Below, piece by piece: positions 1-5,534 of a stretch of DNA of 8,728 nucleotides. This stretch comes from Desulfobacteraceae bacterium (GTDB taxonomy: Bacteria > Desulfobacterota > Desulfobacteria > Desulfobacterales > JAUWMJ01): positions 1 to 8,728 of the forward strand of contig JAUWOH010000117.1 of assembly GCA_030612225.1 (NCBI GenBank). The letters run 5' to 3'. Each line of letters begins with the position of its first letter. Positions within the stretch are counted from its first letter, which is position 1. The notes beneath the pieces were generated by a model. It searched no databases. It was not told where the DNA came from and saw only the letters and a program-made list of their open reading frames with translations. Both the position numbers and the translations under genes were made by a program.

Positions 1-2600
1 GGGCCAGTATTGTAGAATTTGGAGGCTGGGAAATGCCGATTCAGTATAATTCGGGAATTGTCCAGGAACATCTTGCCACCAGAAAGCACGCCGGACTTTT
101 TGACGTTTCCCACATGGGCCGTTTTGTTATCAGGGGCAAAAACTCGTTGGCATTTCTGCAGCACGTTCTTTCCAACAGCGCGGCAGCTCTCGAAATAGAA
201 GAAAGCCAGTACACAATTATCCCCAACAAGCAGGGAGGTGCGATTGATGATGCCTATCTCTACCGCTTTATAGAGGATGAGTATCTGCTGGTTGTGAACG
301 CCTCAAATCGGGAAACGGACTGGAACCATTTAAACCTGCACCTCAAAAAGTTCAACGAGGTAGAAATGCTTGATCGCACTACCGATCTGGCCATGATCAG
401 CCTCCAGGGCCCTTTAACAAAAAATATCCTTTTGGATGTCATAGATATCGGGCACCTGCCGGAGCCAAGGAGAAATTGTCTGACAACTGCTACAATAAAT
501 GGCACCAGTGTCCAAATCGCAAGAACCGGATACACCGGAGAACCAATCTGTTTTGAGCTCTTTGTTAACACTGAAGATTCATTAATGATCTGGGATCTGC
601 TGATAGAACGTGGTGCCCAGCCAATTGGTCTGGGAGCCAGGGATACTCTGAGGCTTGAAGCATGCCTTCCTCTGTACGGACACGAATTAGGAGATGATCC
701 TGAAGGCAACGAAATCCCTATCTTCGCATCGAGTCTTTCGAAATTTGCAGTCAGCTTATCTCCCCTGAAGGGGGATTTTATTGGCCGCCCGGCCCTTGAA
801 AAACAATTTAAAGCTCTGAAGAAAATAATAAACCATGATTTTTCACTTATAAAAGACCTCCCGCGCATTATCATGCCGGTAGCCATGGTGGGCAAAGGTC
901 TGGCTCGTAACGGATACAGGGTTTACCATGATGGTGACCACGTCGGATATGTCACCAGCGGCACGATGGTACCTTACTGGAAGTATGAAGGGGTAGGTAT
1001 TTCCTCTAAAATTACTGATGAAAAAGGGCTGCGGGCAATCTGTCTGGCATTTATAAATAGTGACATTGGCGAAGGGGATGAACTGCAGATAGAAATCAGG
1101 AGCAAAATGACGGATGCGATTGTCGTGCCCTACCATATGAGAAGCGAGGCGCCACCTTTTGCCCGAGCTATTTCCCACGATCAGATCAGACAGGAAAAAC
1201 CGGATTTTCCGAATAAAGAAGCACCGAAGAAGGTCCGTTCATTACTTGATGAAACGGTTGAGAATACACTCTGGCGACAGCATGAATGTATCAATCTTAT
1301 TCCATCGGAGCAGACTCCTTCTGAAATGGTAAAACTTCTTTCGATTATGGACCCTGTCGGCCGTTATGCCGAGCATAAGCAGGTTATGGCTTTCAACGAA
1401 GCCGAGGTCTTTTACTACCAGGGGACCGAGTTCATTGCCAACGTTGAAGAAATGCTCAAAAATGAATTGCGCCTTTACCTTGAATGTGCCGAGGTCGAAA
1501 CACGCCCTGTCTCCGGCCAGATGGCAAATACAGCATTATTCAGTGCAATGGTAGATTTTTTAAACAGGGCGGACAGGAAAAGCGAACAAAGAAGAATTCG
1601 TAAAGTATTAAATAATCACATCATCAAAGGCGGTCACCTCAGCGCCCAACCCATGGGCGCTCTACGGGATTTTGTCGCCCGTAGCCCTAAATGGGAAAAG
1701 CCTGCAGTGGTTAATTTTCCGGTTCATGAGGATAACCCTTATAAAATAGATGTTGGCGCCTGTAAAAATATTATTGAAGAGCACAAACCTGAACTGATTA
1801 TTTTCGGCAAAAGCATGACTCTTCATAAGGAACCTGTGGCCCTAATACGGTCATTCGTTGATGAGCTGTCCATTGATTGCGTAATTCTATATGACATGGC
1901 ACATGTTCTTGGCCTTGTCGGGCCTTATTTTCAGCAGCCTTTTAAGGAGGGAGCCGACATCGTTACAGGATCCACGCATAAGACATTTTATGGCACCCAG
2001 CGGGGAATAATCGGGGCGAATTATACAGATGAAGATCCGCGTTATGAATTATGGGAAGCCATTCAACGCAGAGCTTTCCCAGGCAGTGTCAGTAACCACC
2101 ATCTTGGTACTATGCTCGGCCTACTGATGGGCGCCTATGAAATGAATTACTTCAAGGATGAATACCAGAGGAAAGTACATGCAAATGCAAAAGCCTTTGC
2201 AAAAACTCTTAAAGAATGCGGCCTTAATGTTGCCGGCGATCCCGATATATCATATACTGAAACCCACCAGGTGATCCTTAATGTCGGTTATTCCAAAGGT
2301 CCTGAATTTGCGAAAAGACTTGAAGAGAATAATATCATAGTAAATTACCAGGCAGCCCCTGACGAGGAAGGTTTTACAGCATCCGGATCTTTACGTATGG
2401 GGGTGCAGGAAATGACCCGGTTCGGCATGTCGGAAACGGATTTTCAAAAACTGGCTCAGATTATTTACGATGTTATAATCGGAAATAAAGATGTCAAAGA
2501 AGAAGTAAAATCTTTTAGAGAAAGCTTTCTTGAAATGCAGTTTTGCTTTTCAGCAAATGAATTTGATGACCTTATGCAAAAACTGCATAAGCTGATATGA
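1..2600 (+). CDS. GcvT-GlyA fusion: aminomethyltransferase joined to serine hydroxymethyltransferase-like domain (5' partial)
   Basis: The frame is open from the left edge: codons before the ATG at 33 read ASIVEFGGWE, the usual GcvT N-terminus, so about 15-17 residues lie outside the window and ATG 33 is not the start. Residues below are numbered from that ATG. Residues 1 to about 378 are a T protein: FDVSHMGR, GGAIDDAYLY (D72/D73; this Asp is catalytic in GcvT), RTGYTGE (164-170), GLGARDTLRLEA, PLYGHEL, GDFIGRPAL and VTSGT (307-311). After a linker of about 20 residues, 398-855 are SHMT-like: LIPSEQ (E426), GRYAEH (Y445, E447), RPVSGQMAN, GGHL, DMAH (D621, H624), the PLP lysine in GSTHKT (K650), and SGSLRMG (R788, substrate-carboxylate Arg). 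The T half makes 5,10-methylene-THF from aminomethyl-lipoyl-GcvH; the SHMT half should use it to turn glycine into serine, with PLP, in the cytosol. Odd points: the SHMT glycine-rich GYPG-RYYGG stretch is replaced by unrelated sequence, and the T half has GYTGEPICFE instead of GYTGEDGFE. No frameshift is seen. Very sure of both domains; less sure the SHMT half is a standard SHMT. Confidence 0.93.
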   Translation, partial: ASIVEFGGWEMPIQYNSGIVQEHLATRKHAGLFDVSHMGRFVIRGKNSLAFLQHVLSNSAAALEIEESQYTIIPNKQGGAIDDAYLYRFIEDEYLLVVNASNRETDWNHLNLHLKKFNEVEMLDRTTDLAMISLQGPLTKNILLDVIDIGHLPEPRRNCLTTATINGTSVQIARTGYTGEPICFELFVNTEDSLMIWDLLIERGAQPIGLGARDTLRLEACLPLYGHELGDDPEGNEIPIFASSLSKFAVSLSPLKGDFIGRPALEKQFKALKKIINHDFSLIKDLPRIIMPVAMVGKGLARNGYRVYHDGDHVGYVTSGTMVPYWKYEGVGISSKITDEKGLRAICLAFINSDIGEGDELQIEIRSKMTDAIVVPYHMRSEAPPFARAISHDQIRQEKPDFPNKEAPKKVRSLLDETVENTLWRQHECINLIPSEQTPSEMVKLLSIMDPVGRYAEHKQVMAFNEAEVFYYQGTEFIANVEEMLKNELRLYLECAEVETRPVSGQMANTALFSAMVDFLNRADRKSEQRRIRKVLNNHIIKGGHLSAQPMGALRDFVARSPKWEKPAVVNFPVHEDNPYKIDVGACKNIIEEHKPELIIFGKSMTLHKEPVALIRSFVDELSIDCVILYDMAHVLGLVGPYFQQPFKEGADIVTGSTHKTFYGTQRGIIGANYTDEDPRYELWEAIQRRAFPGSVSNHHLGTMLGLLMGAYEMNYFKDEYQRKVHANAKAFAKTLKECGLNVAGDPDISYTETHQVILNVGYSKGPEFAKRLEENNIIVNYQAAPDEEGFTASGSLRMGVQEMTRFGMSETDFQKLAQIIYDVIIGNKDVKEEVKSFRESFLEMQFCFSANEFDDLMQKLHKLI

Positions 2601-2644
2601 CGGCTTATTACCTGACTCTTGCATGAAAAGAAAAAGATTTTTTA

Positions 2645-2661
2645 CATGAAAACACGAAAGG
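2645..2661 (-). repeat. Dispersed TTTCGTGTTTTC repeat, copy 1
   Basis: Read on the minus strand this gives CCTTTCGTGTTTTCATG. Its 12-base core TTTCGTGTTTTC is identical to 5498-5509, just ahead of gcvH, where the motif lies on the plus strand. A third, more decayed copy lies at 3112-3146. I recognise this as a short dispersed intergenic word common in deltaproteobacterial genomes. Its function is unknown to me. Confidence 0.5.
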
Positions 2662-2740
2662 ACGAAAAAGATAATATTTTAGAATCACCTCCCGTTTATT
2701 TGTAGTTAATTAAGGCAAAATAAATGGGTTATCTTTAATT

Positions 2741-2836
2741 GAACAGGCGCTATCCCAGAGGGTGCAAGGGGTCCAGGCTTCGCCTTCGGCTACGCCCGGC
2801 AAGCCTGGGTTCGAGTGCTCCGCCATAGAACAGGCG
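2741..2836. repeat. GC-rich 78-bp block flanked by 9-bp direct repeats
   Basis: GAACAGGCG occurs at 2741-2749 and again at 2828-2836, enclosing 78 bases (2750-2827) that are much richer in G and C than the AT-rich DNA either side. The arrangement resembles a target-site duplication around a small insertion. The block starts CTAT and its right end reads CATA, running into the G of the repeat to give ATAG, so only a 4-base terminal inversion is visible. It contains a strong hairpin (2773-2808) and ends in GTTCGA...CTCCGCCA, which superficially resembles a tRNA 3' end but does not fold as one. It could be a non-autonomous element or a member of a dispersed repeat family. The direct repeats are seen; insertion is inferred. 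Confidence 0.45.
2773..2808. repeat. Perfect 8-bp-stem hairpin in the GC-rich block
   Basis: CCAGGCTT (2773-2780) and AAGCCTGG (2801-2808) pair perfectly around a 20-base loop that itself contains the small complementary pair GCC-TTC-GGC. No T-run follows, so it is not a typical intrinsic terminator. AGGGGTCCAGGCTTC (2767-2781), covering its left arm, recurs inverted with one mismatch at 3039-3053. Confidence 0.5.
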
Positions 2837-2968
2837 GATAAAAATGTTAAAAAATTACAAAGAGTTGAAAGAAAGACATAGCCAAAATCGAAATAATGTT
2901 AAAAGCGATAGTAAAGTCTTTAGAAAACAAACCCCTGGCCCAGACCGATCACCCTTACTATATTGTCA

Positions 2969-2987
2969 ATAAATGATTATCATTATG
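2969..2987. promoter_or_regulatory. Fur-box-like palindrome without an adjacent gene
   Basis: AATGAT-T-ATCATT is a perfect 6-1-6 palindrome centred on 2978. Compared with the 19-base E. coli Fur consensus, 14 of the 18 non-central positions match. A weak TTGTCA lies at 2963-2968 and a TATACT at 2998-3003, but they are too far apart to pair as one promoter. The next gene starts over 320 bases downstream, so the target is unclear. AT-rich DNA produces such motifs by chance; low confidence. Confidence 0.25.
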
Positions 2988-3038
2988 AAACTTAGCCTAT
3001 ACTTTAAGTAATCACCGAGTCGCGACAGGGCGGGCCTT

Positions 3039-3069
3039 GAATCCTGGACCCCTGGAATCCTTGGCCCCT
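3039..3069. repeat. Two-unit tandem repeat GAATCCTGGACCCCT / GAATCCTTGGCCCCT
   Basis: Two 15-base units (3039-3053 and 3055-3069) are repeated with a 16-base period and match at 13 of 15 positions. The first unit in reverse complement matches 2767-2781 in the GC-rich block at 14 of 15 positions, so the two regions belong to the same dispersed repeat family. Confidence 0.5.
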
Positions 3070-3111
3070 CTTCTCCAACTAAATTGAAGAAGAAGCATAT
3101 TTTTTATTTCG

Positions 3112-3146
3112 TGCTTTCCCTATTTTATATTTTTGTGATTGGTTTT
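3112..3146 (+). repeat. Dispersed TGCTTTCCCTATTT...GTGATTGG repeat, copy 2
   Basis: This 35-base stretch matches 5487-5521 at 31 of 35 positions, and all four differences are transitions (T for C or A for G here), as expected for a decaying copy. Both copies lie ahead of genes of this locus: this one before the Lrp-type regulator, the other before gcvH. It could be a mobile-repeat remnant or a shared upstream element. Confidence 0.6.
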
Positions 3147-3164
3147 AAATCGATAAATATTATT

Positions 3165-3194
3165 AATTAAATTTATATTTAGATAAATTTAATT
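3165..3194. promoter_or_regulatory. Perfect 12-bp-arm dyad, candidate operator of the Lrp-type gene
   Basis: AATTAAATTTAT (3165-3176) and ATAAATTTAATT (3183-3194) are perfect reverse complements around a 6-base spacer. A related half-site, AATTTAATTT, recurs at 3216-3225, with its shared bases displaced exactly 30 bp from those in the right arm (about three helical turns). Lrp/AsnC proteins commonly bind AT-rich, helically phased sites and often control their own genes. The position 115-145 bp ahead of the start codon fits such a site. The low-complexity AT-rich context weakens the case. Confidence 0.35.
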
Positions 3195-3201
3195 TTTATT
3201 A

Positions 3202-3230
3202 TTGACATTTATCTCAATTTAATTTAGCTA
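3202..3230 (+). promoter_or_regulatory. Weak candidate promoter for the Lrp-type gene
   Basis: A perfect -35 hexamer TTGACA lies at 3202-3207, directly after the dyad. The -10 position at 17-bp spacing (TAGCTA, 3225-3230) fits the consensus poorly. Better -10-like words further on (TATTTT 3229-3234, TTTAAT 3232-3237) are too far away. A promoter somewhere in this AT-rich block is likely, but this exact assignment is uncertain. Confidence 0.25.
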
Positions 3231-3309
3231 TTTTAATGTTTTCTTAAAAGGTATCAACAACACCTCGGATGCTGCATGAAATATTTAGGCCAAATTCTTA
3301 GAGTAAACC

Positions 3310-3753
3310 ATGAAAATAGATGATATAAACATTAAGATTATCAAACACCTCCGGGATGGCAGAAAATCCTTTAAAAAAATAGCTAAAATATTAAGCATAA
3401 CCGAAAATACTGTCCGGTCACGAGTAAATAAACTTACTAACGAAGGCATACTGGAAATTACAGGTCTCGTAGACCCGGAGGCTATACCCGACCACAGGGT
3501 CGTATTTGTCGGTGTTAAGTTATCGACTTTTAATCTTGTTGATAAAGGAAAAGAGTTCAGCAAATTGAAAGGAGTGGTTTCGGTAAGCGTCGTGACAGGA
3601 CGCTTTGACCTTATCCTGGTGGTTCTTCTGAAAAAAGGGTTTGACCTGCTGGAGTTTTATACCCAGGAAGTGTACCAGTTGGAAGGCGTCCGTTCTGTAG
3701 AAACTTTTGTGGTGTATAAGGGATATAACCTGAAGGTGCCGTATATACTTTGA
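3310..3753 (+). CDS. Lrp/AsnC-family transcriptional regulator
   Basis: A 147-residue protein of standard Lrp/AsnC length and architecture. Residues 4-50 form the N-terminal helix-turn-helix (DDINIKIIKHL, then IAKILSITENTVRSRVNKL, with the recognition helix around 31-42). Residues from about 64 to the end form the RAM/AsnC ligand-binding domain, with the typical VTGRFDLILVV stretch (95-105) and a late segment, VRSVETFVVY. Such proteins assemble as dimers to octamers, bind amino acids or related small molecules, and act locally or globally; in E. coli Lrp activates the gcv operon. Lying between two GCS transcription units, a role in sensing glycine or serine is a reasonable inference, but the ligand cannot be read from the sequence. 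The ribosome site is weak (TAGAG about 8 bases ahead of the ATG). A MITE-like repeat begins inside its TGA stop codon. Family assignment is firm; target and ligand are inference. Confidence 0.9.
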   Translation: MKIDDINIKIIKHLRDGRKSFKKIAKILSITENTVRSRVNKLTNEGILEITGLVDPEAIPDHRVVFVGVKLSTFNLVDKGKEFSKLKGVVSVSVVTGRFDLILVVLLKKGFDLLEFYTQEVYQLEGVRSVETFVVYKGYNLKVPYIL

Positions 3754-3913
3754 CGTTCTCGTAAAAAGTCTCCCGCTTAAGTTCAGCGGGACGTTGTGCT
3801 GCATTTCGTAATCATTCAACGTACGAAAAGTACGCCTCATGATTCCAAAATTTGCACGCCTTTTTATCCCGCTGCTTTTTAGCGGGGGAATTTGAACTTT
3901 TTACGAAACCGTC
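3752..3913. mobile_element. MITE- or REP-like element with terminal inverted repeats and three hairpins
   Basis: The ends are inverted repeats: 3752-3770 (GACGTTCTCGTAAAAAGTC) and 3895-3913 (AACTTTTTACGAAACCGTC) match at 16 of 19 positions once one is reverse-complemented, including ten consecutive bases CGTAAAAAGT. Just inside each end is a hairpin with the same stem: TCCCGCT/AGCGGGA at 3771-3791 and CCCGCT/AGCGGG at 3868-3886. In the middle (3810-3844) is a nested palindrome: AATCAT and ATGATT enclose CGTAC-GAAAA-GTACG. The 162-bp unit is therefore nearly symmetric around its centre and encodes nothing. It overlaps the stop codon of the preceding regulator. It could move passively with a transposase elsewhere, or be a REP-type element acting as a terminator or mRNA stabiliser. 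No clear target-site duplication is visible. Confidence 0.6.
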
Positions 3914-3920
3914 TAAATCA

Positions 3921-3948
3921 GACTTTTTACGACTTCATCAATGATGAA
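3921..3948. repeat. Extra copy of the element terminus plus 7-bp-arm palindrome
   Basis: GACTTTTTACGACTTCATC (3921-3939) repeats the right terminus of the preceding element 26 bases further on, sharing the 11-base core ACTTTTTACGA. It runs into TTCATCA-A-TGATGAA (3934-3948), a palindrome with 7-base arms. It could be the end of a second, truncated or overlapping copy of the same repeat. Confidence 0.45.
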
Positions 3949-3975
3949 TGTTATTTCGTTTTATCGCCAGATGGA

Positions 3976-4025
3976 ATCTGATAAATTTGTATTGTAGCTT
4001 TTCGATTGCAAAAGTCATCTGATAA
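3976..4025. repeat. Pair of ATCTGATAA direct repeats in the gcvT-like upstream region
   Basis: ATCTGATAA occurs at 3976-3984 and 4017-4025, 41 bases apart, close to four helical turns. The second copy lies between the candidate -35 and -10 hexamers of the downstream gene. This would suit a regulator binding on one face of the helix, such as the adjacent Lrp-type protein, but that is inference. The rest of 3949-4085 shows nothing else recognisable. Confidence 0.3.
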
Positions 4026-4033
4026 TCTAAAAT
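4006..4033 (+). promoter_or_regulatory. Candidate sigma70-type promoter for the gcvT-like gene
   Basis: TTGCAA (4006-4011, four of six matches to the -35 consensus) is followed after 16 bases by TAAAAT (4028-4033, five of six to the -10 consensus). Transcription would start near 4040, leaving a leader of about 45 bases with GGGGG at 4074-4078 ahead of the ATG at 4086. Confidence 0.35.
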
Positions 4034-4085
4034 TCCGTTTTCAAAATCTGCATTCCTCAATCCAGAATCAGAACGGGGGTCAAAG

Positions 4086-5363
4086 ATGGAAAAAGAAGTA
4101 AAAATGACGTTGCTGCATGGATGGCATGTCGACCGGGGCGCTAATATGGCGCAGTTCGGCGAATACGATATGCCGCTTTGGTACCCGACGGGAACCAAAA
4201 GCGAACACCTTTCGGTGCTCACCAACGCCGGTATTTTTGACACGAGCCATATGGCCGTGGTAATTGTTGAAGGATCCGACTCTCTGGATCTGCTTTCGCA
4301 TTGCTTTTCTAAAAACCTGGATGCCTGCATCGGAAAGCAGCAAAACCCGCTTACTTTGGGCAAAAGCGTTTATGGTGTTTTTTTGAACGACGCCGGTGAC
4401 GTCATCGATGACGCCATTGTGTTTCAAATTGACGAGGCACTTCACATGCTGGTCGTTAACGCGGGAATGGGCGGTGCGATCAGTGCGCAGCTGCTGGCCA
4501 ATGTGGACAGACGCAGTGTAAATATTGCAGATCTGACCGACAGGGTCGGCAAACTGGACGTACAGGGGCCTCTTGCAGCAAAAATTTTAATTAAGGTGCT
4601 GAAAAACCCCGAAGCTGTGTTTGACAAGCTCCCATACTTTTCATTCAAAGGACATTTTGACTCAAATTCGTCTGCTGCAGAAACCGTGCTGCTTGATGAT
4701 GACACCCCGATTTTGCTTTCCCGGACCGGTTACACCGGTGAATTCGGTTTTGAAATCTTTGTCGAACCCGATCAATTCACACGTACCTGGGATACGTTTA
4801 TCGAAGCAGGTGAGGAATTTGGACTGATGGCCTGTGGACTTGCAGCCAGGGACTCCCTCAGGGCCGGCGCCGTACTGCCGCTATCACACCAGGATATCGG
4901 CCCCTGGCCTTTTCTTAGCAACCCGTGGCCGTTTGCCCTGGCATATAATGCCGATTACTCGGGATTCACCAAACAGTTCATCGGCAGCGAGGCTCTTTTA
5001 AAAACCGATTATTGCGAATACACACTGCCCTTTGCCGGTTACGATCTTCGCAAGGTGTCCATCAACGACCCCGCGATTGTCACAGATGACGCCGGCAATC
5101 AAATCGGCAAGGTTCTGACATGTGCCACCGATATGGCAATCGGACGTCACAAAGACCGGATTTACAGCATCGTCAGTCCGGATAAACCGGAAAATTTTAA
5201 TCCGCGCGGACTCTGCTGCGGCTTTGTCAAAACCACCGTCCGGTTATCACGAGGTCAAACAGTGACGTTAAGTGACAACCGTCGGAAAATCAAAGTTGAA
5301 ATTGTAAACGACATTCGCCCGAACCGAACCGCACGTCTGGCGTTATCCAGGTTTTTGAATTAG
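4086..5363 (+). CDS. Divergent GcvT-family aminomethyltransferase-like protein
   Basis: A 425-residue protein with a whole GcvT fold: N-terminal LLHGWHVDRGANMAQFGEYDMP, FDTSHM, DVIDDAIVF with the conserved Asp pair (D108/D109), LDVQGPLA, RTGYTGEFGFE (213-223), AARDSLR (253-259) and a C-terminal barrel domain. It is longer than a typical T protein (about 360-375 residues). Two signatures differ: the usual PLYGHEL is PLSHQDIGPWPF, and the usual VTSGT-SP motif reads LTCATDMAIG. It should bind tetrahydrofolate and act on an aminomethyl or methyl donor. As the nearest T protein upstream of gcvH it could serve the GCS, but the fusion gene at the left edge carries the more canonical T domain, so this one may have another donor or a modified role. 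ATG 4086 follows a purine-rich site; ATG 4104 (MTLLHG) is an alternative start. It lies 185 bp from gcvH, so co-transcription is uncertain. It looks slightly more GC-rich than its neighbours by eye. Confidence 0.82.
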   Translation: MEKEVKMTLLHGWHVDRGANMAQFGEYDMPLWYPTGTKSEHLSVLTNAGIFDTSHMAVVIVEGSDSLDLLSHCFSKNLDACIGKQQNPLTLGKSVYGVFLNDAGDVIDDAIVFQIDEALHMLVVNAGMGGAISAQLLANVDRRSVNIADLTDRVGKLDVQGPLAAKILIKVLKNPEAVFDKLPYFSFKGHFDSNSSAAETVLLDDDTPILLSRTGYTGEFGFEIFVEPDQFTRTWDTFIEAGEEFGLMACGLAARDSLRAGAVLPLSHQDIGPWPFLSNPWPFALAYNADYSGFTKQFIGSEALLKTDYCEYTLPFAGYDLRKVSINDPAIVTDDAGNQIGKVLTCATDMAIGRHKDRIYSIVSPDKPENFNPRGLCCGFVKTTVRLSRGQTVTLSDNRRKIKVEIVNDIRPNRTARLALSRFLN

Positions 5364-5486
5364 TCATTCGAGCCGGTTTTTACGAAACGTTTTTGGGTTT
5401 AGCTTTTAAGTCTCTGTTAAAACATCTAATATCATTAACATAAAGCTTAACACCTAACCAGGACAAGCTTGAAAAATAATATTTCC

Positions 5487-5521
5487 TGCTTTCCCTATTT
5501 CGTGTTTTCGTGATTGGTTTT
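5487..5521 (+). repeat. Dispersed TGCTTTCCCTATTT...GTGATTGG repeat, copy 3
   Basis: This is the best-preserved copy of the family. It matches 3112-3146 at 31 of 35 positions, and its core TTTCGTGTTTTC is identical to the minus strand of 2648-2659. It ends about 14 bases before the gcvH ribosome-binding site, so it would lie in the mRNA leader or promoter region. Confidence 0.6.
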
Positions 5522-5534
5522 TAATTTTTAAAAT

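Larger units (their letters stand above)
2601..3309. other. Repeat-rich intergenic region without a convincing gene
   Basis: These 709 bases separate the gcvT-glyA fusion from the Lrp-type regulator. I see no credible protein gene; the best candidate is a 42-codon frame at 2844-2972 with no good ribosome site. The spacer holds a TTTCGTG-type repeat (2645-2661), a GC-rich 78-bp block between 9-bp direct repeats (2741-2836), a Fur-box-like palindrome (about 2978), a tandem repeat (3039-3069), a second TTTCGTG-type repeat (3112-3146), and an AT-rich block with a long dyad just before the regulator (3146-3240). No clear hairpin-plus-T-run terminator follows the fusion gene. The spacer probably separates two transcription units. 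Confidence 0.7.

Noticed and set aside
33..35. ATG at 33 as the real start of the fusion gene
   Set aside because: The ten in-frame codons before it read as the conserved GcvT N-terminus with no stop, so the true start lies upstream of the window.
260..895. Long minus-strand frame of 211 codons opposite the T domain
   Set aside because: It lies entirely antisense to strongly conserved GcvT coding sequence, and its translation is low-complexity and unlike any family I know.
2601..2680. Intrinsic terminator after the fusion gene
   Set aside because: There is a T-run near 2636-2643 but no stable GC-rich stem just before it.
2750..2827. A tRNA or tRNA fragment: 78 bases ending in GTTCGA...CTCCGCCA
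   Set aside because: The bases flanking the T-loop-like word do not pair as a T stem, the 5' end does not pair with the apparent acceptor strand, and no D or anticodon arm forms.
2844..2972. Small 42-codon frame (starts MLKNYKELKERHSQ)
   Set aside because: No convincing ribosome site, no recognisable family, and it starts next to repeats and runs into the Fur-like palindrome. Chance cannot be excluded.
3752..3948. CRISPR array, suggested by repeated TTTTTACGA words
   Set aside because: The copies are in mixed orientation and irregularly spaced, with inverted termini and hairpins, which fits a MITE/REP-like element and not a repeat-spacer array.
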